DNA of 64,000 bases from Craspedostauros australis. Lineage: Eukaryota > Bacillariophyta > Bacillariophyceae > Mastogloiales > Achnanthaceae. The notes under the pieces were generated by a model, which ran no database searches, had not been told where the DNA came from, and saw only the letters and a program-made list of their open reading frames with translations. The position numbers and the translations under genes were made by a program. The stretch is from the NCBI GenBank assembly GCA_026770025.1, contig JAMXDE010000009.1, forward strand, positions 1,091,001-1,155,000, read 5' to 3'. Shown here one piece after another: positions 50,797 to 61,180 of this stretch; position 1 is the stretch's first letter, and each line of letters opens with the position of its first letter.

Positions 50797-52773
50797 TGTG
50801 CAACCTTTGAGTTGGAGCGAGCGATGGTACCATCTATCGCACTCTCGAAGAGTATCGAACTTGATCTCTCTTTTTGTCTAGAGAGAGAGGGGGGACAGAC
50901 AGATTTGTACGAGCATTCATCGCAACCACGATGGGAAAGGTTAATTTGAGTACATTAATCGCGTGCGAACGTTATCGAATCTATCTAGAGTGCATGTTGG
51001 TCAAGGACGTCGATACGTATCCGTCGCACGTACGCAGTTCAGCTCTTGTTTTGGAGAGCTGCGAGCGTTGTTGGTTCTGTGATGAAGTGTCTTCACCACA
51101 TTGCAACAACTCTCATGCGCATGGCCAGCAGCGCTGACAACAGCCACGGTCTCATTGTAGCTCCGCTCAGACAGAACCTGTCGCCGCACATGTGGGTCGG
51201 TGGATGCCAGCCCCCCTACTTCAGATCTTGCATGCAGTTCCGATCCGCCATCGTCACATCTGTCATCGGGGTTGCTGCGTCTTCTATCTCATCTGCCGCT
51301 GCATATCGTGCGCGCTGCTGCTATCATCTCGTTTTGCAACTTTGCAGGAACGCCGACAAGGAAGATGCGCACTGAAGACTGTAGGCAACTGCTCACATGA
51401 ATGGCATTCGTGCCCACAGTGCCTTTCACCACCGTGCTCATGGCTGAGGACAGGTGGTCGAGCAGTCTCGGATGGCCTCTCCCAATTTTCTCGGCCACGT
51501 GATGAAGCGTTCGATGAATTCATTGCAATCTTTCACACAGCTAAAGCATGCCTCGAATGGCTGTTGGTGCGTTGCGATGGGCAATGATTTGGAATGGGAG
51601 ACGCGCGCATTGCGAATTGGTGAAGCAGTTGCGCATGTATGGAATAGAACGGGAAGAACGAAACAGATTGGTTGAGTGGATGGCGGAGAGTCACTTCGTG
51701 CACACATTCACAACGGCACACACTTCATCGTGCGCGACGCATTCAACGGCGATGCTTCATACTTGCAGAATACCTTCTCCAGCAACCATCATTCACCTGC
51801 CCTTCGCGTCTCACTCACCTGCAAAATAATCCAAGCCCATGCTGCGAAGGCCGACACCGGCCATGCGATGAACCACAACAGGACAAGCCAGAGCAGACCG
51901 AAGATGGGATTGCCTGCCATGGTCTATGCTCGTCGAGATTTGTTGTCGTTGTTATTGATAACTGTTGTTGTTGTTGTTGTTGTTGTTGTTGATGCTGTTG
52001 ATGCTTTTCGATGAACGATCGAATCAGTTGCTTCGTTGTGACGATGAACCGTGGGTGAGCCCTCTCAGCGTCTTGCTTCTGCGAGATCGAGGTTGACACT
52101 GCATCCCTATTCCTCCTCTTCCGCGCTTCTCGCTCTGACCCCCCACTTCAAGAATGTGACGCGAAACCGGGATCAAGATCACGGGCTCACGCGTCACAAA
52201 GGGCAACCCTTCCGCGAGGGACGCTGTCAATTGAAGCAACTGTCAAGCCATCGGCGCGCCTCAGTTGTCATCACCACCATGTGCTTCCCACCAACAGGCG
52301 CTGTGGGCTTCGCATGCCTCTCATGGTGATCCTTTCAGACAGAGAAATACGGAGTTTCAGATCTTTTGTGAAGAGTTCTCATTTCACGCTTCACTCTCAC
52401 TCCGCTCGTCGGACCAATCGTGGTGTGCACGACTCGGAGCTTCTCATTCGCCATCTCCGCTTCACACAAGTCCACCAATTTCGTTGGCGCAACGCACGCA
52501 AACAGAAGGACGCGTGGGAGGATCGATGCGTGTGTGCGCCAAGGGTGTCCGTCCTCGTGGCGCGCCAATGGGGCAACGACGCGCCGAAATGCGCGGCCTG
52601 CGGTTGCACACATTGTCGGGGCGTCCGTAAATCGCCTCCGAGGAAAGGAGCGCAGCCACATTGGCACATGGATGCAATTGGAGTGTGTAGATGAGTGTGG
52701 CCTGGGTGGCTACTTATCCCGGTCGTGCGGGGGAGGAGCTTGGTGATCATTCTAGCTCGTGCGCGACCCTCTG
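50797..52773. other. Intergenic 2 kb, no supported gene
   Basis: This is the largest gene-free stretch. Several ORFs of 60-137 codons overlap on both strands without domains. It has a GAGAGAGAGAGGGG patch near 50881 and the GTT microsatellite at 51963-51990. It lies between the stop of the GT61-like gene and the stop of the FAD-protein gene, so two 3' ends fall here; an undetected short-exon gene cannot be excluded. Confidence 0.5.
51963..51990. repeat. GTT trinucleotide microsatellite
   Basis: About nine uninterrupted TGT/GTT units, followed by diverged GAT-GCT-GTT units. Confidence 0.92.
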
Positions 52774-55173
52774 CTACATTTTCAGAGACCTGTTCAGCTT
52801 CCTTCCGAATCGTTCAATGATGTTCAGATGCTGCGTCAGGCCGGAGCCAAGAATTGAATGCCCCGTCGATAACGTGTCGCCGATCCTCAGCAGCGGCGCA
52901 TTCCCGATCCTCGCATCCGTCTGCGCCGTTGGCGGGACGACCACGTCGCTGTAGATGTACGGCGTGTAGGTGTACAGGCTCGAGATGGGGAACGTGAAAC
53001 CGGAGTGGCTGACGAAGAAGAGCAAGGTGTAGATGAGGTTGTTCTTCTTGAAGGCGTGTTTGGGAAGCATAGATGGGATTGGCAATTCTCGGACGGGCAT
53101 GCCCTTGCTCTTCAAATCTTGATAGATGTAGCTCAGCAGGTCATACTGATCGTCTGTGAGCCCGACCATCGCATCCATGGTTGAAAACGAGATCCAGGTC
53201 TCTTTCATAGCTTCGAAGACATCCGGACGGTATCCTACCGATGAATCCCATCCATTTGATAGAGCACAGTAATTGTCAGATACGAAGTCTTCGATTTGGT
53301 TGTAGTGCGTTTCATTGCAGAGGGGGTGGTCGGACGTCATCAGTTCTCTCATGTACGCATGCCACGCAGAGTACAATCCTCGCTCCCGCCTCGCGTATCT
53401 GAAGTCCATAAGTTCCATCGTTCGCAGTCGATATGGATCGCCTTGCGGAGTGACGGGATACATGATAGTGCCTTGCACCGTTGTTTGGGTGGCGACCTTG
53501 GCGAGGAAGTTGAGATCCTTGAGGGCGGAGTACTCCGTTTCCTCTACGTAGTACCACGGATATTCATCGTCCGCCTTGAGGTAGTTCATATCTGGTGCCC
53601 AATCAGACATTGTGACCGATTGCGTTTCGCTTCTTGTGCTCATCTTGCGAGTGAACGACGACAGTGAGGTGGGCGGAGTCGCTTCAGGTTTCGCGGCCGA
53701 CCGTTCCATCGTTTCCAGTCGGTGACCCGATGCATCGAACACGACGAGATTCGGGACGTCTTCCAGGAGATGACGATGCGTCCGGATGTCTTCGTACAAG
53801 AATTTGACGCCCAAATCGCGATTGGAGATGAGCAGCAACGTCTCTATGATCATGAGCGGAAAGCTGACCTTTCTGTAGTCATCGTCGTCAAAGATGCTGT
53901 AGGTCTTGGTCTTCTCGTCAACCTTGCTCGTGTGCTCGGTCATGGGTCTTTCGCTGTTTCTGATTGTCAGTTGATCGAAGAACTTCACAATGCGCCGGTC
54001 GCCCTTGTTGAATGCGTTGAAAGCGAGGAACGTACACCAGTCCCTGGAGTACGCCATCTTGCGCCCGGGATGGTCCACCCGCTTCTCGAACATGAGGATA
54101 CGAATGGACTCTTTCGCTTTAACATGATTGAGGACATTCGCGAGCTGCAATCCGACCGGTCCAGCACCGATGATGACGATGTTCAGCGTGTCATTCGTGA
54201 AATGCTGCTGGATGACTTGTTCCGCCGTGTACTGTCGCACCGGTTCTATCTGGGATGCTTGCGACTGTAGTGTCTCTGATCCTGCCGTGGGCTCCGCGCC
54301 TTCATCGTTCGTTGCTGAGTCCGCATCTTTGCCCGCTGCACTCTCCACCCAAGCGTCAATACGGCTGTCTTCGAATTGCCTCCCATCGCGTGGACCGTCA
54401 CAAACGTATCGCGAATCCAATCGCACAGTGCAACGCGGCCCCTTGACGAGCTCAGATATCGTTCCCCAGCATCTGTCACTGAAGGTCGCGTCTTCAGTTG
54501 CATTGATCGATCGTGAACAGCGGTTGGTGATGGCATTGAAGTACCTGTCGATGGAAGCCTCTTTGTCCCAAATCAGCGGTTCCAAAACCTTCGAGGATCT
54601 CTTCGTTTCATTCGTCAATCTAGCCTCACCGTCGCCAAGCTCCTCCAAATACGGGAACCTCTTGCGCAAGCTGTCCTCCTGCTGATCCAACCCGACCTGA
54701 GCATCCGTTCTCGCGTCTAGCTCAGTCGCGACCATGCGATTCCATGATTGCGTGTGAATGTGAATCATCATGTCGGCTGCATCGCGGTACAGATCGATGA
54801 AGTCGTCAATGATCTTGGGCCAATCTTTGCCTGGCGTACTTCCAAAGACCCTCGCTGTCGCTTTGCCTTCCACCAATGGCGGTCCATCGCTTGCGGACTG
54901 TTTCCGAAGCTGCCCGTGGCCATCTTCGTCTTCGTCTTCCTGTATTCGTTCGCTCCCCAACAACGAACGAGTTGGGGGCGGAACCGCTGCGCTGGGTGCA
55001 ACGTCGTCGTAGCCACGTTCCGAAGCGATTGAGGCGGCGCTAAGAGAAGCATGCGAGGCGATCAGCACGCGTGTCGTCTGCAGTACGACGGCAACGGAGA
55101 GGCACTGGATCCACCAGCGTCGAGGCCAGCGCCTTGCTCCACATTTCTGACGAGCGGGCGGAATGATCGGCAT
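52774..55173 (-). CDS. Large secretory-pathway FAD/NAD(P)-binding oxidoreductase-like protein
   Basis: ORF of 799 residues from ATG. Residues 1-45 are basic then hydrophobic (WIQCLSVAVVLQTTRVLIA), a signal peptide or anchor. Residues 110-260 are an unrecognised Cys-containing region with N-x-T sites. At 330-346, LNIVIIGAGPVGLQLANVL is a classic dinucleotide-binding fold (GxGxxG at 336-341, Glu after strand 2 in LMFEKR), as in flavin monooxygenases and oxidases. It is followed by KMAYSRDWCTFLAFNAF and a long C-terminal region (about 400-799) with no motif I know; the second GD motif of aromatic hydroxylases was not seen. The fold suggests an FAD-dependent monooxygenase or a redox enzyme of the ER or cell surface. 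Only the Rossmann motif is firm. Confidence 0.72.
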   Translation of the reverse strand: MPIIPPARQKCGARRWPRRWWIQCLSVAVVLQTTRVLIASHASLSAASIASERGYDDVAPSAAVPPPTRSLLGSERIQEDEDEDGHGQLRKQSASDGPPLVEGKATARVFGSTPGKDWPKIIDDFIDLYRDAADMMIHIHTQSWNRMVATELDARTDAQVGLDQQEDSLRKRFPYLEELGDGEARLTNETKRSSKVLEPLIWDKEASIDRYFNAITNRCSRSINATEDATFSDRCWGTISELVKGPRCTVRLDSRYVCDGPRDGRQFEDSRIDAWVESAAGKDADSATNDEGAEPTAGSETLQSQASQIEPVRQYTAEQVIQQHFTNDTLNIVIIGAGPVGLQLANVLNHVKAKESIRILMFEKRVDHPGRKMAYSRDWCTFLAFNAFNKGDRRIVKFFDQLTIRNSERPMTEHTSKVDEKTKTYSIFDDDDYRKVSFPLMIIETLLLISNRDLGVKFLYEDIRTHRHLLEDVPNLVVFDASGHRLETMERSAAKPEATPPTSLSSFTRKMSTRSETQSVTMSDWAPDMNYLKADDEYPWYYVEETEYSALKDLNFLAKVATQTTVQGTIMYPVTPQGDPYRLRTMELMDFRYARRERGLYSAWHAYMRELMTSDHPLCNETHYNQIEDFVSDNYCALSNGWDSSVGYRPDVFEAMKETWISFSTMDAMVGLTDDQYDLLSYIYQDLKSKGMPVRELPIPSMLPKHAFKKNNLIYTLLFFVSHSGFTFPISSLYTYTPYIYSDVVVPPTAQTDARIGNAPLLRIGDTLSTGHSILGSGLTQHLNIIERFGRKLNRSLKM

Positions 55174-55701
55174 GATAGGTATGATAGATATGATAGATAT
55201 GATGGTACGATGAGTGGTCTGAGAATCTGTTGTCTTTGAGACTGGGATGCTCGGCGGAATTGAATTTCAGCTCATCGGTTGCTGAATTGTTCGCTGTGTT
55301 GTGGTTGTGACAACTCAATTGCTCTGTCCCAACGAAGAGAGAGAGAGGCAGCGATCTGTTTTGTGCGAGCTGTTGCGGCGGGAGTTGTACAACCTTGTCG
55401 TTCGTTGGGGTTGGCATTGGTGCACATCAAACGCGCGCTTCCGGACAAAAACACTTATGAAAACGGTTAAATCAATTTCATCTGCACGAGTCATATCTTT
55501 TTTATTCGGCTCCATCAAGCCAGTCGAGTTCGTGTTTTGCCCCTCAGATCATCCTCACTCATCCCTTCTCTTCTCGTCACATGTTCTTTCGCAAAGCACG
55601 GAAAGGGCACCATCACATGAAAACCGCCAGAGTGGGAATGTGACCGCCGAAATACGAGCTATCATATTCTATTGTACTATCGAGGTGAATGGTACCATAC
55701 G
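55174..55701. other. Upstream region of the FAD-protein gene
   Basis: About 530 bases, including an ATGATAGATATGATAGATATGATGG patch at 55185-55206. It carries the promoter of the FAD gene and the 3' end of the Cys-rich gene, which lies on the same strand. No ORF is convincing. Confidence 0.5.
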
Positions 55702-58308
55702 CTATGGTTGGTTACTCACAGAACAGGCGCTCAACAAAGGGCCAGGACAATCACCAGCGCCACTGATGGTGTATGTCATAGTGTCGCCACCGCCGCAATC
55801 GTTCTGTATCAGACATGCTTCACATGATGAATCACCCACGCAGGCTCCCTCCTTGATGACAATATCGTTGGCGATAGTTTCATTGCGGGCAACATCCTCG
55901 CATGCGCTTTCGCCATCGCAAGCACCCTGTTCAATGAGCAAGCTTCCTTCAGTTTTGCTTCCCACAAATGCAGTCCTCGCATGTGCCCGCTGGCAAGCAT
56001 ATTCTCCGTGACATGCATTCTCCCCAACTGAAATGTCTGCCACGGTCGGTGATGTCGTATCACCCTGACTGTTGCGTCTGCCAAGAACGTCGCACGCATT
56101 CCTGCCATCGCAAGCCCCGCTCTTAATTCTCACATTGCCAAAGATATTAAGGCCAAGGTTATAGCAACTGCTTGACCCATAGCATGCCTTAGGTCCAATC
56201 ACCCGGTAGCCGATCTTGACATCAGGGTGCGGGTCGTCGCGGATTCCGCCCAGTGAATCACAGGCCTCATCACCGACGCAACTCTCGATGATGATGGTAT
56301 CAGGGGCCATCCCATCGCAGTAGGCGCCATCCATACAGGAATTCTCACTAACGGTCGCCACACCAGGACGAAAAGTGCTGCAATCACGGGATCTTGTGCA
56401 ACAGGCTGTGTCACAAGCCTCCCGCAATGGGCCCTCACTCCCAGTGAACAGTCTTGTGCCTTTAGCCACAGTTTTCACCAACAGCTCAGTCATGTCGCGG
56501 TCGTTCTTGATCTTGTCGAATCGGGCTTGAGCTTCCCCAATTGCCACGACCCCAGGAGTATCGTCATTGTTGCAACCAAAGATGCTCTTGATCATCCTAT
56601 CTCCATTGCCAGGTAGACTTTCGACTGCGACAACGAAATCCGCGCATGCACCATCGCCATCACCACAGAGGACCTGATCAGATAGCGTGTTGAAAGTCGA
56701 TGTCACATTCCCCGGACCTTCGAGGCATCCAACCTCAAGTCCAGGCGTGGTGGTCGGAATGGGGGTAGGTTCGGACGACACAGTGGGAAGTGGGGTCGGA
56801 AAGAAGGTAGGACACTCCGTTGGCAACGTGTCCTTACCAACGCAATACTCCTCCACCTTGTCACCCGTTGGAAGGAAGTTTGTGTCCCTGCCTCCCTTGG
56901 GACAGGCTCCCTCCGCATCACTGATCACATACACCGCATCATGATCACACTCCGACTTCGTCATACATGCCCAACAGCTCTGAACACCGCCGCACCCACC
57001 AGGAGGGACGATGATATCCGTGCCCATCCTGTCATCAAAACCTATCTTCTCGCATGACCCATCGGCGGCGCAACCACCAGCACCGATGGTCAGGCTTCCT
57101 TCACGCTTGCCAGCGGAACCATGGTCCACAGTGGAATGGGCATCCTTGCAGGCATTGCTGCCAACGCAAGCATTCGGGCCAATATCGATGTGACTTCGAT
57201 AGCGAAAGGATGATGCTGACTGTTTGACGCGGCGGCCAGCTGAGTAGCATGCTTTGGTACTGATGCACGCGCCAGTCTGGATGGTCACATCACCATGTGA
57301 TCGATGTCCCACCCCCTCACAGGATTGCGTGCTGGTGCATGCGCCTTCACCAACGAACGTCACTCCGGTGATGAAAGGGTTGATCTCGTTCTGATTCATG
57401 GATTCGCACGCACTCACGCCAGTGCAAGAGGCGTCGAGGATGAGAGGATTCGGTCCCATGTCCTTGCATGCGCTGTCACCGACGCACGCAGTGACGGCAA
57501 TGGTCATGAATGGCGGATAGTTGGAGTTGGAAGCAGAAGCGGTGATTGAGGTGCATCCTGCCAATCCTTGGCAGCATGGATTGGCGACGGGTGGAGATTG
57601 GGCCATTCCAATGGACATACATGCCGCCTTCATCGCATCCGGTCGCTCAGTGACGAGAACAGTATTGGTGGTAGCCACCAGAGTGAGTTGCTCAGCAAGG
57701 ATATCGCTGGTTGCGTACTTGTGAAAGAGCTTGCGCGCCGCGCCTTCTCCCAAGTTCCCTGCACATCCGAAGAAGTTCTGGAGCGCTGTGGATTCCCTCA
57801 CAGCGGTCACTGCCTCGCGGCATGATGGCTTGGCAGAATTGCAGATGATGGTCTTGGGTTTGACCTCTTCTGGTGTGAGGATGGTGACGCCGTCAGGCTT
57901 GCAGGCAACGGAGATGCTGGAATCGAAGTCCATCGGGGAAGAGGACGGAGATGATGTTGGTGGCGCGGTCGGTGCAGCCATGGGCGGGGAGGTCGGAGAG
58001 CGTGTGGGATCGGCCGTTGGATGGGCGCTTGGAATCCATGTGGGCGTGGCGGTGAGATTTGTAGCCTCCTTGGAAGTTGAAGGCATTGGTGATGGCGGAA
58101 TGGAGGGTTCGAGGATGCCGTTCTTATTTGTTTTGGCACTCTTGTTGTTGCCGAAGCCCAAAGCAGTCTTGAGGGTGCGAGTAGCTTGTAACGCCAGGTG
58201 CATCTCATCGACTGTGTCTGCGGTCTTCTCTCCAGAGAGGCGCGCTTCTGCCATTGTCATGAAGGTGACAAGGAGAGTGGTGATGATGATTGTCTTGATG
58301 TTGATCAT
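55702..58308 (-). CDS. Secreted Cys-rich repeat protein made of two homologous halves
   Basis: From the ATG at 58308 (MINIKTIIITTLLVTFMTMAEA, a good signal peptide) the protein is 868 residues. Further in-frame ATGs at 58362, 58374, 58386 and 58398 come from a 12-bp repeat and would bury the signal. A Pro/Thr/Ser linker (about 70-125) leads into module 1 (about 130-515); a second linker, FFPTPLPTVSSEPTPIPTTTPG, leads into module 2 (about 545-868). Each module starts with a Cys-framed helical domain (ALQNFFGCAGN; MIKSIFGCNND) and continues with repeats of about 25-40 residues built on ACxGxxACxxxG (ACVGDSACKDMG, GACTSTQSCEGVG, ACYGSSSCYNLG, ACDGRNACDVLG), alternating with hydrophobic beta-type stretches. 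This looks like a disulphide-laddered solenoid. I know such repeats only as unnamed algal secreted proteins; function unknown. Confidence 0.8.
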   Translation of the reverse strand: MINIKTIIITTLLVTFMTMAEARLSGEKTADTVDEMHLALQATRTLKTALGFGNNKSAKTNKNGILEPSIPPSPMPSTSKEATNLTATPTWIPSAHPTADPTRSPTSPPMAAPTAPPTSSPSSSPMDFDSSISVACKPDGVTILTPEEVKPKTIICNSAKPSCREAVTAVRESTALQNFFGCAGNLGEGAARKLFHKYATSDILAEQLTLVATTNTVLVTERPDAMKAACMSIGMAQSPPVANPCCQGLAGCTSITASASNSNYPPFMTIAVTACVGDSACKDMGPNPLILDASCTGVSACESMNQNEINPFITGVTFVGEGACTSTQSCEGVGHRSHGDVTIQTGACISTKACYSAGRRVKQSASSFRYRSHIDIGPNACVGSNACKDAHSTVDHGSAGKREGSLTIGAGGCAADGSCEKIGFDDRMGTDIIVPPGGCGGVQSCWACMTKSECDHDAVYVISDAEGACPKGGRDTNFLPTGDKVEEYCVGKDTLPTECPTFFPTPLPTVSSEPTPIPTTTPGLEVGCLEGPGNVTSTFNTLSDQVLCGDGDGACADFVVAVESLPGNGDRMIKSIFGCNNDDTPGVVAIGEAQARFDKIKNDRDMTELLVKTVAKGTRLFTGSEGPLREACDTACCTRSRDCSTFRPGVATVSENSCMDGAYCDGMAPDTIIIESCVGDEACDSLGGIRDDPHPDVKIGYRVIGPKACYGSSSCYNLGLNIFGNVRIKSGACDGRNACDVLGRRNSQGDTTSPTVADISVGENACHGEYACQRAHARTAFVGSKTEGSLLIEQGACDGESACEDVARNETIANDIVIKEGACVGDSSCEACLIQNDCGGGDTMTYTISGAGDCPGPLLSACSVSNQP

Positions 58309-58350
58309 CTTGATTTTCGTGTTGTGCTTATGTATCCGAGTGATGGAGAT

Positions 58351-58420
58351 TGTTGTTGCCATTGTTGTTGCCATTGTTGTTGCCATTGTTGTTGCCATTG
58401 TTGTTGCTATTGTTGTTGCC
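58351..58420 (-). repeat. 12-bp tandem repeat at the 5' end of the Cys-rich gene
   Basis: Five to six copies of ATGGCAACAACA (read on the minus strand). Four copies give in-frame ATG codons, so the repeat would encode Met-Ala-Thr-Thr units if translated. Confidence 0.93.
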
Positions 58421-59241
58421 TTTCTTTCCTATTCGAATTGGATTCTATTGATTTTGTGGGAAAGAGTAGTGGTAACAATCCTTTTACCTCCAGTGTTGCC
58501 TCCAAACGATGCCAAAGGGCAAGGCTTAGTCTGTTGAAGTGGTGCAGCCCATGCTTGGTTCTGTGTGTGGTGCTGCCTCGTCCGTGCCATTCCGACTAGC
58601 GAAGGATCCCTCTTTCACCTCATGTTTCTTTCAACCAGCCTTCACTCAGAAACGACGTGTGAATGCGATTGCGGACTGATCAGAGTATCACGCAGAATGA
58701 ACCTGTGGCTGAAGAGGGAACATGCGTAGCCGTAAGGTACGTAGAGCGTCATGCCTCGCATCGCCTTGAATTGCACACTGATCTCAACTGCGATTGAAGT
58801 CTGTGAGTATCTCCAAGTTGGAAACGAAGTATCAGAAAGCACCGACTGCCCTCCGCATGCAGGATGGGTCCGTTCGCATCGCGTTTTGGTCGTGTGCGAC
58901 GTTGCCCATGATGTTGCTGAACCTTCGCCAATCAAAATGACATTGGCCCACCCCAGCCCGTGCCCCTCTCTGTTCCTCCGCTCTTGCTTTTGATCTTGCC
59001 CTTGTCCCATGAGAGTCTCGATGCGTCATTGCAGACGCGCTTCGCTGCACATCGCAGACCACCACACCATCTTGATTGCCGGCACCTGCCGAACACTTCA
59101 ATGTGTGTGTGGTTGAGACAGAGGATTCTCAATCGAAATGATGTGGTTGCGAGAAAAGAGAAGATGTGGAGTTGCGGTAATTGCGTATTTCTTTCAGTTA
59201 CTGAGACCATTCGATACAGTCATCCGTCTAGCTGAATACGA

Positions 59242-59284
59242 CCTTCTTCTTCTTCTTCTCCTCTCTCTCTCTCTCTCTCTCTCT
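59242..59284. repeat. CTT then CT microsatellite
   Basis: About six CTT units followed by about eleven CT units. Confidence 0.92.
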
Positions 59285-59687
59285 TTGTTTGGAGTCGTCG
59301 CGCTTTCCGGAGGCATCCGAGTATTGGTACTGCAATCCAATCCACGCATACCATGATCTGTACTACTACATTATGCTATGCTCTATATCGTTAATTGTTT
59401 CTTTCGTTACTTCATTCGTTGCGTCGTCGTCACATTGCATCATTCCTGCACTGCCTCATCCGACGGTCCGTTCATTCATACATCCCGTTGTTCACCCCGT
59501 CGTCCATGCGTACTATTGTGGAATACTATGGTACAAATGCGACCTATGGATGCAGGATCGTTTTGTCAACTGCATCGTGTACACCCACCTCTTGTTCAAG
59601 CCATCCGTTGTGGAATCAAGATCCAAATACCCACACGCAACAGCATGCAACGTCTGCGGCCCACCCATGTCTTCAATTCAGTGCAGC

Positions 59688-60263
59688 TTAATGCATCTGA
59701 CCACGAGCCGGGTAGTGGTTGGCACGGGCCCATGATAGACCACCAATCAACTCCTCAATGTTTGGACGGCTGAATGGCGCTGACTGTGTCACCTCGAAGA
59801 ACAGGTTCTTGTTGCCATCCACCACAAACAAACCAGGCTCCGAAAACACACTGGGCTCAGCAGTATCTGGGCGACCAGCCGACATGTACAGTCCCCATTC
59901 CTTGGCCTGCTCTGCGGTGAGGCCGTATGCCAATGGAAGCTTCAGCTTTGTGTCGGTATTGTCAACAACTGCGTCCTTCATGGCGATTGCCTTCTCCTTT
60001 GTATCCATGGAGATGGCAACGATGCTCATGTTGGCCTTGAGGAGATCTGAGTAGTAGGCCTCGATCTGTTTGAGCTGGCCAAGGCAGATGGGACAGTGGA
60101 TGCCACGGTAGAAGGCGAGAAGGGTGTAGTTGTGCTCAGCAGTGTCGGAATTGGGTGTGACCTTGGTGTTGTTCTTCACGATGGTGTCATGGAGGTTGAA
60201 TGTGTCACCAGAGATGGTCGGGAGGGTGAGGGCTGGGACGGTTTGGTTTGGGAAGACGGTCAT
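59688..60263 (-). CDS. Peroxiredoxin-like AhpC/TSA family protein
   Basis: ATG at 60263 (MTVFPNQTVPALTLPTISG) gives 191 residues; the frame is open to 60383 but that part reads as leader. The thioredoxin fold is clear: LTLPTISGDTFNLHD, LLAFYRGIHCPICLGQL with the peroxidatic-position Cys in a CPxC motif at about 74-77, MSIVAISMDTKEKA, KLPLAYGLTAEQAKEWG, and SEPGLFVVDGNKNLFFEV. The FYRG-x-HCPIC form belongs to a redoxin subgroup in which a CxxC replaces the usual 2-Cys arrangement. It would reduce peroxides using thiol donors. No presequence is evident, so it is likely cytosolic. The AhpC/TSA superfamily is firm; the exact Prx class is not. Confidence 0.85.
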   Translation of the reverse strand: MTVFPNQTVPALTLPTISGDTFNLHDTIVKNNTKVTPNSDTAEHNYTLLAFYRGIHCPICLGQLKQIEAYYSDLLKANMSIVAISMDTKEKAIAMKDAVVDNTDTKLKLPLAYGLTAEQAKEWGLYMSAGRPDTAEPSVFSEPGLFVVDGNKNLFFEVTQSAPFSRPNIEELIGGLSWARANHYPARGQMH

Positions 60264-61180
60264 TTTGGAAGTGGGCCGTTGATTGTTGTTGATATGTTGA
60301 TGTGTTGCTTGTGGGGTGGCTGTTTGTATTGTGTATTGGTTTGAATGCGATTTGATTTTATGAGATTGATGGAATGGCTCCAATTCAAGTTCATCTCTCC
60401 ATCACAGATCCAACGACAACCCATGCATCATCAACCATCCATCAAGTGTTGTGCCTTGAGCATCATTCCATGATGGTTGGTTGGGCAGATACGTCGACAT
60501 TGCGAATGGCAGGATCCAACACTGCTGTTGATCCATGAAGTTCGAAGAAGGCGTCAACCAGATGATGCCATGGAGGTGGTGGACACGGATGGGTCATGCG
60601 GGGAAGGAGCGAAGGTTGCAATTGCATGGTATGGTATGAAGACGGCTGTCACGATGATTCGGTTCGGCATACGAATGCGTTGGCTTGCTTCGGAGATGTT
60701 GATATCCTGCTCGGGAACTATCCATGGCATGGTGTTTTCGCTAGAAGATACTTGAGCTGTGAGCGCGTTTGTATTCCATGACGTTCGAGGAATCGACTAG
60801 AATGGCCAAGAAGAATGGAGAATCTGCGAAGATCAGTGATACCGCTCATTGGATCGGGAGATGAGGGACACACTGAATCCAACAATCATTGACAACTCGA
60901 TTGAATACTGTATAGGGACACCCTATTATGTGCAACAGCGCGCTGTTCACTCGTTGGACAAGAGTTGTCTCAACAAAGGACGACAAGTGGACATTGAGCC
61001 GAACAATACGGGACCAAACCACGAGTGTGCGATATTTGTAGCTATTTCACTTAGTGAGATCACTCGATTCAGTTCTTGATCTTGTTGCGCCTGTCGGTTA
61101 CAGTCACCAATCACAACACGCGAGCGTCGCACCCAGTCATTCCCGATGTCGAACAAAACCAACGCCACAAATTCAACACA

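Larger units (their letters stand above)
58309..59687. other. Upstream of the Cys-rich gene; no supported gene
   Basis: Contains the 12-bp repeat at 58351-58420 close to the start codon and the pyrimidine microsatellite at 59242-59284. Overlapping ORFs of 60-148 codons lack domains. Confidence 0.5.

Noticed and set aside
50797-52773. Several 80-137-codon ORFs, including one with a CxxC-CxxC cluster near 52585
   Set aside because: No consistent domain, frames overlap, and the Cys cluster lies in a stretch without ATG context or splice support.
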